A stretch of DNA of 64,000 bases from Tetragonia tetragonoides. Taxonomy: Eukaryota; Streptophyta; Magnoliopsida; Caryophyllales; Aizoaceae. The translations under genes were made by a program, and so were the position numbers. Under the pieces are notes generated by a model. That model was not told where the DNA came from and made no database searches. It saw nothing but the letters and a program-made list of their open reading frames with translations. Numbering within the stretch: the first letter of the stretch is position 1; each line of letters begins with the position of its first letter. Positions 12,741-25,512 of this stretch are shown here, piece by piece. The DNA is taken from contig CM076152.1 in NCBI GenBank assembly GCA_038025085.1, positions 39,154,501 through 39,218,500 on the forward strand, written 5' to 3'.

Positions 12741-13123
12741 TGAGTTGATGTTGAACTAATGTGACCTGGGTGTTACTGTTGGACGAGCTAAAAGAGGTAA
12801 GCACTCTATTATGTCCTCATCATATTGACACTAGATTATATTGATTCTCTCTCTCATGCTGCACGTTGAACATACCTACCGTTGTGAGCACATTATGACA
12901 ACATCACATTTTTATAAACCCCAAAAGATGGCAATTAACATGATGCTTGTGTTCCCCCAAATGACCTGTGGTGGGGAAGTGTTCACTATCCAGACTCTCA
13001 GCACTCACTAAACAAATAGCTTGTGCATGAACGATCTCGGTTGCAAGCGATTTCGCGGTTGGAGACCCCCTATTTTAATGCTCCCTATGTTCGATTTTCT
13101 ATTTTTATTTGTTTAGGGGGATA
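12741..13123. other. Spacer between Helitron and Copia relic
   Basis: No gene, RNA or recognisable repeat was found here. Confidence 0.35.
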
Positions 13124-13327
13124 TGTTAGTTTAAAAACTTACGAAGATTCGAATTTTGACAAAGTTTGAGTAGGTTAATATGCTTCGCTTACATTAACCT
13201 TATAGCAGTCCCCTTTATATAGGGAAGCAACAGTAGGTTACAAAGATTGCTCTCCAAGCTACAATCTACAGTATATATGGTTACAATATATTCAAGATAT
13301 ATTTATTTACATAAATATATCCTAATA
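13124..13327 (-). repeat. 3' LTR of the Copia relic, about 204 bp
   Basis: On the plus strand it runs from TGTTAG to CTAATA; on the minus strand from TATTAG to CTAACA. This is the TG..CA pattern with one mutated base. It follows a purine-rich stretch (GAGGGGGAG on the minus strand, about 13328-13336) that fits a polypurine tract. A TATA-like TATATAAAG lies inside. No matching 5' LTR was found to the right of the coding part. Confidence 0.65.
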
Positions 13328-15700
13328 CTCCCCCTCAAGTTGGAGCATGTAAGGAACAAATGCCCAACTTGCGTAATAGGAACTCGAATTGTTGTCGCCC
13401 AAGTGCTTTTGTGAATATATCAGCGAGTTGAAGATGAGTACGGATATGGGCCGTAGAGATGGAGCTATCTAGTAATCGTTCTCCCACAAAGTGGCAATCT
13501 ATTTCGATATGCTTCGTCCGTTCATGAAAGACTGGATTTGAAGCAATATGGAAGAGCAGCTTGGTTATCACAGAAAAGGCGCATAGGTTGGCGATGAGAA
13601 ACACCTAAGGATGCAAGGAAAGATCGCAACAATAATAATTCTGAAGTAGTATTGGCCATTGCTCGATACTCGGCTTCTGCTGTAGATCGGAAAACCGTGG
13701 ACTGCTTCTTGGTCTTCCAAGAGATAGGAGAAGAACCAAGAAGAATAAAATAGCCTGTCAAAGACCTCCATGTTAAAGGACAACTTGCCCAATCTGAATC
13801 ACAGTACCCATAGAGCTGCAGATTGCTATGCGAACTTAATAAAAGACCTTGACCAGGTGCACCCTTAAGATATCGAAGAACCCTAAGAACAGCCTCGTAG
13901 TGGGCAACCTTGGGTTGTGAAAGTAAATGAACTGCATAACTGAGCTCGGGACGAGTAATAGTGAGGTACACAAGACGGCCAATAAGACGACGATATCGTC
14001 CCGGATCATCATAGTTTGGGCCAGAAGCCAACGCTAATTTGTGGTTTTGTTCCACGGGGAAGTCTGCAGGTTTACACCCCAATAACCCAACATCCGACAA
14101 AATATCCAAAGCATACTGGCGTTGGCATAAAAAGAGACCATTAGGACCACGAGCTACTTCAATTCCGAGAAAATATTTTAAGGGACCCAAGTCCTTTATA
14201 TGAAACCGAGCATCTAAAAATTTCTTGACTTGTTGACAAGCTTTTGTGTTGTTTCCAGCCAAGACGATATCATCAACATAGACAAGAAGGGCAAGAAACG
14301 TGTCACCTTGTCGGAGTGTGAAGAGAGTATAATCGGCTCGAGATTGCTGGAATCCAAAAGGGCAGAACTGAGCTTAGCAAACCAGTTGCGGGGAGATTGT
14401 CGTAGACCGTATAAGGACTTACGGAGCGGACACACTTTATTTTGTTGCAGGCTAGAAAAACCCGGAGGAAGTTTCATATAAACTTCCTCTGCAAGATCAC
14501 CATGGAGAAAAGCGTTGTTGACATCTAGTTGATGGAGTTCCCAATTTTTAGTAGCTGCAACTGTTAGGAAGGTACGAACACTCACCATTTTGGCTACAGG
14601 AGCGAAGATTTCATTATAGTCAACACCTTCAACTTGATTACTACCATCAATAACAAGACGTGCCTTAAAGCGCTCAATAGTCCCATCCGAATTATATTTT
14701 ATTCGGTACAACCACTTACTAGGAATAGCTCGTTTCCCGGGCGGAAGTGTTTGGATAGTCCAAGTTTGATTATCCATCAAAGCATTTATTTCTTTAGCCA
14801 TAGCTTCTCGCCAACGGGGATCTGCCACAACCTCCTTATAGTTGCGTGGCTCAAGACCTGTGGTAACTGCAGCCAAAAAAAAATTTGTGTGCAGGGGAAA
14901 ATTTATCACAAGTGACATAATTAACTATGGGATACGGAGTACCTGAGTGTTCCGATGACTGAAGGCATTGCGAAGAAGGGGTATTAATTTGAGCCGCATG
15001 ACAAACATAATTCTTTAAATGTGCTGGAGGTTGCTTCACTCTATGACCTCTTCCGAGTTGTACTGCCTCATTTCTCCCTCCATCCTCCAAATTCAAATTA
15101 AGTGGAGAGCTCCCCCTGTCACTAGTAGCAGCGGAATGGTATGGTGGTGTGTCTATAAGTGGCGAGGGATTATCATGTGACAAAGTGGATGGGGTATTAT
15201 GCTTGTGACTAGAGCTAGATTCGGAAAAGACAGGAAGTAAAGATAAACTCTGACTTGCTGGATGGCCCATGCGCTTGTGCCCGGTGTTAGCTGAGATGCC
15301 TCCAGTACTGCAAGAGCATGGCTCAGGCCGGCTTTGTAGACGTATACCCCTTGACGCAGCTCCCCCAGTCCCCAGTCCAATCAGAACTCTCGAAGAGGGG
15401 TCCTGTATCACACATAATTGATCAGTAAATTTGAGTGCGTAATGGTCCGAAAGTACCATCGTCCAGCCCCCATAAGGAACTGGTAAAGCAGTGACAGAGC
15501 ATTGATCTTTACACGGGCATGTCGGAATCGTGGTAGCTGCACCCAAAGAGGAATGTATTAGGACGTGATGAAGAACAAAGAGGAGAAGAAATGGGAGATT
15601 GGAGAATCTGAAAACGAGCCCCCACAAAGGAGCAAAACGACGTTTGTCCCTTTGGTACCAACGTTGGAGAACCAATTTGTGGCCCCAACCCCTAATTTTT
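13328..15700 (-). pseudogene. Ty1/Copia (Ale/Retrofit-like) polyprotein relic, deleted and frameshifted
   Basis: Minus-strand order: end of protease and GAG-pre-integrase (KRMGHPASQSL, near 15270), C-terminal integrase linker (PPAHLKNYVC, near 15010), reverse transcriptase, RNase H. The integrase catalytic core between the first two is missing. Reverse transcriptase (about 14210-14860) keeps KARLV and FAPVAKMVS. The YVDD motif, near 14265-14276, is in a different frame from the upstream part, so a frameshift lies near 14340-14370. RNase H (13560-14200) loses a few residues after LSQ, shifts frame again near 13540, and ends with ADIFTKALG. At least three independent lesions make it inactive. 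The first approximately 100 residues of the 5' open frame (up to 15675) are not recognisable Copia and may be host or another insertion. The lineage call rests on the overall resemblance to Retrofit-type pol. Confidence 0.88.
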
Positions 15701-15779
15701 TAAGGCAAATGAAAATCTCAAACCAAATCCATACACTGTGTGTCTGTGTCTATGACCAATAAAGTATACGTGGACTAAA

Positions 15780-16950
15780 TAAAATGTACAGTATAATAAA
15801 TTAATAATCCTTGCTTATATAAGAAAACAAGCATTATTCATATTTATCTTGTTTATACATAAGTTTAAGATAAATCTCATTTTATTTTGGGTACATCAAA
15901 ATTATAATTTAACAATAAGTTTTGTGTGAGGCCAATGTACAAAGAAATGGGGTCACTATTTAGAGATGTAGGGGTCACTTATAGTGAGTAGTGACTCATG
16001 TTTCATTGAAAAGTGACAATATCTCACCAAAAGTTACGGAAAGATCGTTTTATAAAAGTTTTTGTGATAAACTAAACAGTTAAAAACGATTTTCATTCTA
16101 CATTATGTGAGATCAGTACTCTTTATAAGAAATCATTTGCATAATCAATTATGTTTTGTCACTATATATTGTTCCTTTGAACCATTGATTATTATAGAGG
16201 TCTTATGTTTGATAATGATTATCCACATTTTTATAAATAGTAAAGAGTAAATTTACATTGATTTAGGTTATTTGACATGTAATTTTGAATTTATGATTAA
16301 GTAATCGATTATAGACCATGTGTGATAAAAGAAAAAGTAATCATATATAGATTTTAGTTTATGAAATCCAAATTAAAACCATTAAAACTAAGTAAATAAC
16401 TACAAAGTTAATGACTGAGCATTAATTTGTAATAGTCATGCCTTAATTATTTATCATGAAACAATAAAGGAAAAGAAAATTTTTAATGTCTAAAAAGTAG
16501 CTAAGACCGTCTGAAACTTGGCAGCATATTAGTTCTCATGTTCACTTCTCTTTTCCTTGATGTATAAAAGTGTTATAGTGAATTTTGTGCCTATCATGGA
16601 AACTAATGTATAGTTTCATATTTTTCATTTGTTATTGATCTTAAAAACTTGAACATTGTTAACGTTTCCTGATTCAAAAACTTTAAGCCCAAGAAAACTC
16701 TGATTAAAAAACATCTTCTCTTTATATGACGATAAGTGCTTCCATGTCAACATACTTAGAAAGTAAAACCTCCATTTACATTAATCTTCAAATATCAAGA
16801 TGACCTAATGAAATCTAAAAAGAATAGGTTAAATAAAAATGCCACCCATTGAAGCCACCAAAAGAAAAGAAAGGGAAAGAAACCTGAAAAATGCAAGTTA
16901 AACTAGAAACACAGTACCAAGTGAAACGTGTAAATGGCCCGTCGTCTTTC
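15780..16950. other. AT-rich spacer upstream of the MYB-CC gene, with a repeat copy
   Basis: No coding sequence. Bases 15918-16080 are one copy of a dispersed repeat seen again at 26700-26790 and 40352-40755, with shared words such as TTTGTGTGAG, GTGAC and TCACCAAAA.TTAC. The final part probably holds the promoter of the MYB-CC gene. A pyrimidine-rich leader starts near 16980. Confidence 0.4.
15918..16080 (+). repeat. Dispersed repeat family R, copy 1
   Basis: Starts TTGTGTGAGG and ends near GTTTTTGTGATAAAC. Inside are GGGGTCACT and ATCTCACCAAAAGTTACG. Two further copies occur at about 26700 and 40352. No coding capacity; class unknown. Confidence 0.5.
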
Positions 16951-16979
16951 TCACGCTATTTAGCTGGGGGTTGAATACC

Positions 16980-18660
16980 ACTTTTCTTCTTTCCAGAAAC
17001 CGGACCCTCTTTTTCCATTCTTTTCTCCCCCATTTTCTCTCTCCTCTTTCTCTTTCGCAATTAGCAAAACACACAAAATCCAAACTTGCTGAAACACCCA
17101 AAACCTCTGCCACAAAAACCATCACCAATCCCCTTTTTTGTTTTTTCTTTCTTTTTAATTTTCATTTCAAATATACCCAGTTCTTAATTTTACCTGCCCT
17201 TTTCATTTTCCCGTTTCTCTCTTCAAAATTTACATTGAAAGCTCCCTGCTTTATTTTTGATTTTTTTGATTGGATTTCTCTTCTGGGTTTTTGATTATAT
17301 CCGTTTTTTGAAGTGGGTTTTTGTTTTTACATGAAGTTGAAGTGCCAAGTTTTGACCTTTTTTCTCTCTCCATCTTTTTGGGATATGGTGAATCTAGTGT
17401 TCGATTGAAATCTTCTGTCAAAAGGGGTTTCAATGATTGTAGTTAGCTGATTAATTGTTGCAAAATAGAGAAGCCCAGTTTGTCAATTTCACTTGTTCAT
17501 CAGTTCCCAACAAATTCAAATCTCGATTTGTCTTCATCGTAAGCTCTCTAACTCTCTCTTTCTCTCTATGTTTATGTTTTATTCATTTACTGCTATCTGA
17601 AATGTTTCATGTTTCAAAAAATTGAATTAATTGCATTTAGGTTATGGGACTTTTTGGGACTTTTTAACAACCACAATATTGTTTTTGCCATTTGGGTTAG
17701 TAGAAAACTGGAAATGTGTTGGGTTTCAAGTTGAAATTTTGTAGCCGTTGCATCTGTGTAGTGTGTAAATTTGTACAGTAAATACTTTCTGGGATGAGTC
17801 TTTTTGTGAAGACTGATGGTTCTAATTTGATAAAATGCTTTTAGAGATGAATAGATAGAGATAACTTTTTTACCTGGCTCCCAATGGAAAGACTTGGAAG
17901 TTACCATGACTAATTATTCTTAGCATATAAACTGTGTTGTTAATAGGGTTCCACAATAATCAACACTTGTTTAAAGATTCAATGTCTTGTGTGGGAGTTG
18001 ATAGTTAAGAGTTTCGATAGTTTGATTGTACTTGCCTTGTATTCTTATTCTCTCCTGTTTGGAAGTAATAGAGGGAGAAAAGTTTGGCAACATGTAATGT
18101 GGCCTTGCAATGTGAAGGCCGAAAGGCGTGTGCTTGCTGATATTAAAAAGTAAGACCTTTGGGCTTTGTGTGTTAGGGTTCTGAGTTTGAATTTTGATGT
18201 GGGTGATTGGTGATTATGTAATAGGCGCATAGTGAATGATACCCGGTACGTTATTACCCTAGCTGTATTTGGCTAGTAGCTACCCTTAACCTATGAGAAT
18301 TCTACTTGGTTTAAGTTGTGAAATGAGTGGATGAGTTTAAGTTGAAGATTGAAACTTTTTGGTACCAACTTTCCTTATTTTCTTAGATTATTATGAGATT
18401 TCTTTTGTTGGTGCTAAGGATGCGTACTTTTTTACGCCCCCTACCTTGTCTAGAGCGGGAATACTCTGGATACTTCTGTTATTATGAAATGCAAAGTCTC
18501 TTTGTCCGACATCTAATGTCATTTTGTCTGTCACTATTGAAGTTGGTCCTTATATACATGAAATATGAGGTTGATGAGTTTTAGAGGTTGCCTTAATGCA
18601 TCGCAAAAGATTAATGCCTTTTTCCTCTTCCATTTGTTTGGTTATTGCAGTCATTTAAAC
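16980..18660 (+). other. 5' leader and leader intron of the MYB-CC gene (inferred)
   Basis: A T/C-rich stretch from 16980 to 17540 looks like a transcribed leader. It ends at a plausible donor (TCATCG/GTAAGC-like, about 17538). The next strong acceptor is TTATTGCAG just before 18651, ten bases upstream of the ATG. Inferred from splice signals only. Confidence 0.45.
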
Positions 18661-21600
18661 ATGTACCATGCTAAAAAGTTTTCAACAGTGAGCTTGGTGC
18701 CACATAAAACGCAAGGCAGCGAGCCTGTTGGAAATGCTGGAGGCATGGGAAGTTCAGCTGTTAAAAATTCACCTCCTCCTGGTCCTGGGGGAAATGGGAA
18801 GCAGCGGTTAAGATGGACTGAAGAACTTCACAACCGCTTCGTGGATGCCATCACACAGCTCGGTGGACCAGATAGTGGGTATTTTCTTTTCAGCTATAAT
18901 ATCATGTGTTGCGACTTGTGAGCTAGTGTACGGGGCCCTTTTAGTAATAAGTTACAAGAATTATCGCTCCAACTCAACAGTAGGGGTTTCTATCTCTAGA
19001 GTTTTCACTGCATGTGAGGAGTTATGCTAGATGCACATATTTGTCTAAACTCTGGTGGACATCTGTTACAAAGTTGCAACCACATTTAACATTTTTGTTT
19101 GGTCTTTCTCATTGCTGTTGGTTCCTGGCAGTTAATTTCCGGGTCTATGGATTAGTCGGGCATATTATCTAAATAAAATAAAAAAAGAAATAGTCAGGTA
19201 TGGTTTGACTTCGTAATTCACAAGTGCTTGCAGAACAAGTTTGAAGTTTCCTCTGCAGCTGAGGACATTCTGATATTGTAGTTATTAGATGACAGCTTAG
19301 GTTTTGATTAGATGCAGGGTCTTGGAGGTTTGTGTTGGTGTGTGCCTAATTAGACATATAGGTCAATGCGTGTGTGAATAGGCGGTTGTTCACTCTTTTG
19401 TTCTAAATACATAACTCCTTGATTTTCCTACCAAATCTTTGCCTAATTTACTTTTTAAAGTAATAGTTTACTCATCAATTGCTCATCTAATACCTAGCAT
19501 GTTTCTTAAACAAGATCCCATACATGAACAAGCATTAAAAGTGGAGTGCAGGAAGTATAATAATGCTCTAAAAGAGTACACAAGTGTTGGAGAAGGTGCT
19601 CACGAATTGGATACTGTACTTCCGTATAGACGTATCTTGAGCTTCATGTTTACTAAACCCATTTCCCAACTGCGATTTATACCCACGCCCACGGTGCGGT
19701 GGGATTGACTGATGGACCCAACTCTTACTTATCCCCACTACTTACCTTATTGGCATTGGCACTCGTCAAAGCTACCTGAAATTGGCCTTGAAGCTCCCGC
19801 TTACTTTTTTATACCAGTGTTGGTGACTGGAGATAACTCTCTTCAATCATTCTTGGGGCTATGAAGCAGTGTTTCTCTTCTATGTTTCCTAACCTGCCAG
19901 GCTGGTTCGGCCTGTTTCCTAGTTGTTAGGCCTCTTCACCAGTTTTCTGCAATTCTTAATCCACACTAGGTCAATTACTGTGGACTTGACAATTCTGATT
20001 TAAAAGGGGTTGTCTGGTTTGGTACTTGCATACATTACACCTGGGGTTGTCTGGTTTGGTACTTGCATACATTACACCTGGGGTTGTCTGGTTGAGTACT
20101 TGTAACCGTTACACCTAACCAACCTTTTCCGTGAAGACATATTGAATCACATGACCAAGGGAAAATGTGAACTGCTTGGACATGAAACTGATGAAAGTCG
20201 AGCTCTATAACAGTGTGTTCAGAGATAGGCATTCGAGTTGATGGAATTTCATGCATCATACTAGCATCAAGTTCTAACCTGGTTTGGCATATAAATCTAG
20301 TGACCACTTGCTGAAGTCATTTTTCCCCAAGAGCAACGCTAAATTTGAAGAAATATTCGTAATAAATCCATCCTTGGAGGAGCATCTGCTTTCTTTTTTA
20401 CTTTTCCATCTCTATCATTGTAGTGGATTTTTTATGATGAAGTATAGAGTTAATACATATACTATACTGTATGTCTCTTATTGTGCTGGTGGGACATTAC
20501 ATGGTATTTAACAATGAATTAGAAGATTTACTCTTAGCATTCATAATCTCTTGACTATCTTTGATTTTGAGGCTCACTTGTATTTTTGTTCGTTTTGTAC
20601 TCTTGTGTCATATGAAAAGGTATCTTATTTGGTAGGGTGGCCTATTTTTTAGCTTCCTTATGGCCTATGGACTAGAGAAAGTAAGGCGTTTAGGAGAAAC
20701 CAAGTTATTCATGTAAGGCGGAACTGGGCTATTTTGTAATTTGTAGGTGGACACTGGGCAGTTGTCATCCCAGGCTGTGATTTCTACTGATTTAACACAA
20801 TCTCATTCTTATAAGAAAAAAGTATCATATTTGGTAGGTTGAGGCCAAGAGGACACTCCGTCGCTTATCATATTTTATCAAAAGTGTTGTATACTTGTAT
20901 ATCTGAAGATAATGGTTAGATTTCTTTGATGAGTTTTATATTTGCGTTTCCTTACAGTGTGGATTTCATGCTTGCAGTAAATGAATAACCCTTCAATATG
21001 AAATTGTCTGCTGTAGGGGCTATAAATAGGCCTTGTTTGATAGTTCGCTGATCGATTTAGGGGCTAAGTTAGTGGGTTGGAGTGAATTGGCTGATCAATA
21101 AGCTATTTACCAAATAGTAGTGTAGAGGTTTTGACCTTATCAAACCTCTATTACCATCCCAGTGGCCCATTCCACTGAAAGCTCATTCATGCTGTCTTTA
21201 CTAAGCAAGTCCTTAGTCCATGATACTCTTTATCATATTTGTAGGTTTTTCAAAGATATAGCTTCTGAATAATATGTATGCATGTATAGTGAAATCATAC
21301 TTGACATTGTGACTCTCTTGATAATTCATAATTTCATATAAACCTTGAAAACTTGCCTTTTACGAATAAATGCATCAGGATTTCATTATTAATTGTGATT
21401 TGTAGGGGCAACACCAAAAGGAGTTTTAAGAGTTATGGGTGTACCTGGACTTACCATCTACCATGTAAAAAGTCATTTACAGGTTGGCAATCCTTATTAA
21501 CGATGTCTATCCTTGGTCTATTACTTGAATTTGATATTTTGCTTTCAGGGATCCACTCTCAAGTAGTCTACGCTACTTTAATGTTCTGTTCATTGTATCC

Positions 21601-22694
21601 AGTTTTCATTCATTGCCCTAAATCTTGTTAAATTTTCATTTTGCAGAAGTACCGCCTTGCCAAGTACCTGCCGGATTCGCCTAGTGATGGTAATGATACC
21701 TATTAGTAACTTTAATTGTTATGATGTAATAAATGCGTTTGTTGCATGTTCAAGGTGTTTAAAGTGAAGGACTGTTCTTGATTTGATAGGTTCCAAGGAT
21801 GAGAAGAAAGGTACTCTAGATGGCAACAGTAACCTGGATTCTTCCCAGTGAGTGCCTTCTAAACGGAACCCCTCTTGCATTGACCATATCTTTGACACTC
21901 CTTACACTTTTAGAATACACCAGATGCGTTAGGCAATGATGCGCTTTCATTTATAACTTCTACTTGTTTTCAGGGGATTACAGATTAACGAGGCCCTTAG
22001 GATGCAAATGGAGGTTCAGAAACGTCTTCATGAGCAACTCGAGGTTTGTTCATATGCTGTCACCTGCCTTTGCTTATTGGGGAAATAGGATGCCTTATGT
22101 GGTTATCTTCTGAGCACTTGTGTGATCAAGTTCAAAAGTGTACAAATTGTACTTGGGTTGGACTATGAATGTAGCTTATGAACAGCATATTTGCTGCGCA
22201 GATCAGAAGATAATGTTAAAACATAGGTTGGTGAGATCCGTTTTCTGAAAAATTGTTGTATTTATGTGAAGGTACAAAGGCAGCTGCAAATGAGGATTGA
22301 AGCTCAGGGAAAGTATCTGCAGAAGATCATAGAGGAACAGCAAAAGTTGGGTAGTGTTTTAAGGGCTTCTGACACGCCACCATCAACTGAAGACAAAGAA
22401 GACGAGAAAGAAAAGCCATCAGAATCGCAGACGGGATCAGAAGCTTCTCCAAGCTCTACATCACCTCGTAAAAAGCAGAAGGTGGATGATTCATCGACAA
22501 CTAGTGTTGATCCTGCGCCCGGGTCTTCAGAGAAAAACCAAAAACAGGCTTTCATCGATCAGTGGGACCGAAACCTATATGGAAGTGCTGCTGGGTTTGG
22601 GCTCGACTTGGAAACGGAGTTCAGAAAGCAGGAATATGGCGGGTCTGAGGAGAGAATTTCCTCGCAACTGGATGTCGCAGGTAGCTCCAAGTAG
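18661..22694 (+). CDS. MYB-CC (G2-like/PHR1-like) transcription factor, PHL7/UNE16 type (6 coding exons)
   Basis: MYB-CC factors bind P1BS-like sites as dimers in the nucleus; PHR/PHL members govern phosphate starvation responses, while PHL7/UNE16 relatives are less defined. Coding exons: 18661-18874, 21406-21482, 21647-21689, 21790-21847, 21974-22043 and 22272-22694, phase-consistent, 294 residues. The single MYB repeat spans about 45-107 ([29 protein letters not shown], then SHLQKYR). The coiled-coil spans about 131-180 and includes the diagnostic LHEQLE. The C-terminal third is low-complexity, with Ser/Glu/Lys-rich tracts and the KRKK-like PRKKQK cluster. The N terminus MYHAKKFS is shared by this subgroup. 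The MYB helix is split by a 2.5-kb intron. No lesion seen. Which PHL orthologue it is cannot be settled here. Confidence 0.9.
20006..20116 (+). repeat. 37-bp tandem repeat, three units, in an intron
   Basis: Units start at 20006, 20043 and 20080 with GGGGTTGTCTGGTT. The first two are identical as read; the third differs at several bases. They lie within the large intron of the MYB-CC gene. Confidence 0.85.
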
Positions 22695-23610
22695 GTTTAG
22701 AATAAGAATACATTTAGCAACTTAGCTTATGATCCTCAAACGTCTTCGGTCAATGTGGCTGTAGCATGAAAACCTTCCTTTTTTTTGGCCCCAGTGATTA
22801 GCATGAAAACCTGTTTTGTAAATAACACACATTGTAACACACTGTAATTTATTTGTAGTCAATTTGATGTACATTATTATTACACCTTTGAGGCTGAATG
22901 TCCTGCCTATCTTGCAGGATAGGATTATTTGTCCTAGCTTACAAGAGGAAAAATGGTTAGGTTCATAAAAAGAGCCGTATTTGCCTATTTGGCAGGTGTA
23001 CTTGTGGCCAATCTAATTATGGGATTTGCATTTTAGAATCTTAAACAATGTCATTGTCGTGTTGCAGAACTTTCATAGCTATGAAATAAATAATAAAATA
23101 GTTAAAATGAGACTTAAAAATTAAACAAGTAAACTGGGAAATTGTCATATTTGATCAGGTAAGTTTTTATTACTTTATTGAATGATAACTTGGCAAAGTG
23201 AAATATTCACTAGATGCCAATTGCCAGCTACATTGATGTTGAAAGTTTTCAACTAAACTATAAGGATATGGATAAACCTAAAATACAATTATAATTTCAT
23301 TTTATAGTTCCTTCAAGGAGGGGGAAAAAATGAAGTTGAACTTCAGAGTTTCTTCAAAATCTTTTGAAAGGTGAATAACTATATATAGCACAAGAATAGC
23401 ATTCTACAAGACCTTTTTTATTTTTATTTTTTCCGCTAATAACGTAGTTGCATTTTACAAGTGAATGGGACTCATGGGGCCAAGATAATCTCTAACTTCT
23501 CTCACACACACTCTTTACCTCTCTATTTCTACCTTGACTAATCTTCATGAGAGCTAATTTGACCGTCGGAGGGGATTCCTCATCCACCCCCAATGCTAGT
23601 TTGTCTTGTC
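22695..23610. other. 3' UTR of the MYB-CC gene and spacer
   Basis: No gene seen. The likely 3' UTR covers the first 200 bases. The remainder is AT-rich and without a recognised repeat. Confidence 0.35.
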
Positions 23611-23614
23611 TTGC

Positions 23615-23849
23615 ATTTTTTTTTTCTTTTGATAATTAGGCTATTTTATTAATGAGCAAAGAGCTTGCTCACAAAACACAAGAACACCCAAGGTATCTTG
23701 TATGAATACATCAAAGCAAAACAAATTAAGATGATCAATTTTCTAACCATAGCACCTCATTCTCTTTCAGGACCATGCAATCTATGTCCCTTCCTTGCTT
23801 GCTCCCAACTTCGCCATGTAATCTGCGGTTGGAACATATTTAGAGTAAG
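23615..23849 (-). pseudogene. LINE (L1-like) 3' end fragment
   Basis: On the minus strand this encodes a degenerate tail of a LINE RNase H domain (ADYMAKLGASKEG, about 23800-23842). Then follow stops and TCATTAATAAAATAG, and a poly-A (plus-strand T-run at 23617-23630). That order fits an L1 3' end. No intact frame. Confidence 0.5.
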
Positions 23850-24357
23850 TGATTAGTATCTCTCATGTCTAGCCATGTGTCAGTGATAGTTATAACTAAA
23901 TGTTTATGGGAGTGACATTTGTCATTAATAAGCATTTGTGTAACCACCAATAACCACCCATATTATCTATTATAAATAGGCATATGGGGTGAGAGATAAA
24001 GAGGAGGAGAATGAGATTTCTCCTTGGATAAGAAGAGAGAATTCTCTTTTTGGTCTAGGTTAGTCATGAATGAATGAGATTTGATCTCTTTTCTTGATGG
24101 AACACCATGGACATTAGAGATGATGGTTTATCATCTTGATTAAGACAAATATCAACAACGCAGACGTATTAGTGGAGTATGATTGTAGAGCGAACAATGT
24201 ACTCTGTGACTTCTTTGTATCTCAGAAGTTGTTTCGTGTAACCCAGTCGTTCCTAGATAGTCGAAACTAAACTTTCAGGAAAGTGTACTTGTACATGCCT
24301 AGAAGCCATATCCAAGTTCCTCTATTTTATTCATATCCAATAAATTTTGTACTAACA
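23850..24357. mobile_element. LTR-like insertion between LINE fragments, about 508 bp
   Basis: Begins TGATTAGTA and ends TACTAACA, near-inverted TG..CA ends. CTATTATAAATAGG near 23970 looks like an LTR promoter on the plus strand. The flanking 5-mers (GTAAG and TCTGC) differ, so a target duplication is not supported and the solo-LTR reading is tentative. Confidence 0.45.
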
Positions 24358-24540
24358 TCTGCTATATCTTTTGCCTTCCAGGGTGTGTGCTTAAATTCCA
24401 CTGTATGATCAGGACTTTCAGTAGGTTGTGCAATTTATTCCACATGAAACGCATAATCCATGGACACTCCCCTTTGTTTTGCACCCATGTAAGTGTATTT
24501 TGTGAATCAGACTCCACTATCATTTTCATGTTCATCGTTG
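24358..24540 (-). pseudogene. LINE RNase H fragment
   Basis: The minus strand reads ESDSQNTLTWVQNKGECPW and continues to IIQWNL, the non-LTR retrotransposon RNase H pattern with the catalytic ESDS block. Truncated on both sides and interrupted by the LTR-like insertion at its end. Confidence 0.6.
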
Positions 24541-25503
24541 TCTTGCAGGTTTGTTCGAGACTAGTCTGCCTTGTCTTGCAAGTTTATACAAGACCTACCC
24601 AGGATGATAGAAGGACAACTATTCTAAAATACATACCCCCGAAACAACAAAATTGGTGTGAGACATACATAGTAGTGAAGGAAATAGCCCCCATTTTTTG
24701 AAATGTTAAAACTTTGAAGTGATTATTGCATAGAGCTATCAATCCGAATCCAGGCCTTGGTATAAGGTCTCATATAGTCATATTTAATTTTGCTCAGGAT
24801 TAATCATATGCATTTCTTCACCTAATTATAAACACCAAAATAAGAGAATAATACAACTACTCCTATGATGCAAAACCAAGACTTAACCTGATGTTTAGCA
24901 TTTCACCAAAATGTTAGGTTTCTCTGCATCCTGATCAAAATGTCAAGAACCATATTCTGCAAGCCATCCCTCTATTGTATTTGTAAAATGTTTCAACTTT
25001 CAATTTGGCCACTAGAAAGAATTCTCTTAAAACATTCACGAAATAAACCAACAAAGAAACATGAAATGCTCTATAAATAAATAAAGTTGATACTACAAGA
25101 AGAAAAAGCTCTAGGGTCAGTAGAGAGAGAGAGGGCCAAAATAGGGAAGATTCAAGGACACTAGACATTGATGTCTAAAATGTGAGATGTTATGATCTTT
25201 TGGATATTTTTATTCATTATAATTATTAATTTTTCTAATAATGTGTCAAAAAGCACATTGTTAGGAAAATAATATTTAATAAATATATTTTATTGACATT
25301 GACATAAAATTTAAGGTACAATAAATGCACTTTAAAACCATACAAAGTTACTATAATCACATTGAAACTCACAATTTTCAATTCTACAAATATCAAAACT
25401 GAAACTAAACAACTCCACTGTCCAGGCATGTGCGATGCGCTAATTGTTAATTCTATGATTAATATTATTTTAAGTTTTTCTCACTCGTACAAAGATATGT
25501 TAA
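24541..25503. other. AT-rich spacer left of the MULE
   Basis: No coding region or certain repeat. A hairpin-like word GCATGTGCGATGC occurs near 25425, followed by CTAA; see rejected items. Confidence 0.3.
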
Positions 25504-25512
25504 TTATTTTAG

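Noticed and set aside
16898..17433. Open frames of 60-107 codons in the MYB-CC leader
   Set aside because: Pyrimidine-rich leader sequence; Phe/Leu/Ser-rich translations lack similarity.
25425..25445. GCATGTGCGATGC hairpin followed by CTAA as a second Helitron 3' end
   Set aside because: The spacing between hairpin and CTAA is too short and no matching TC start was found.
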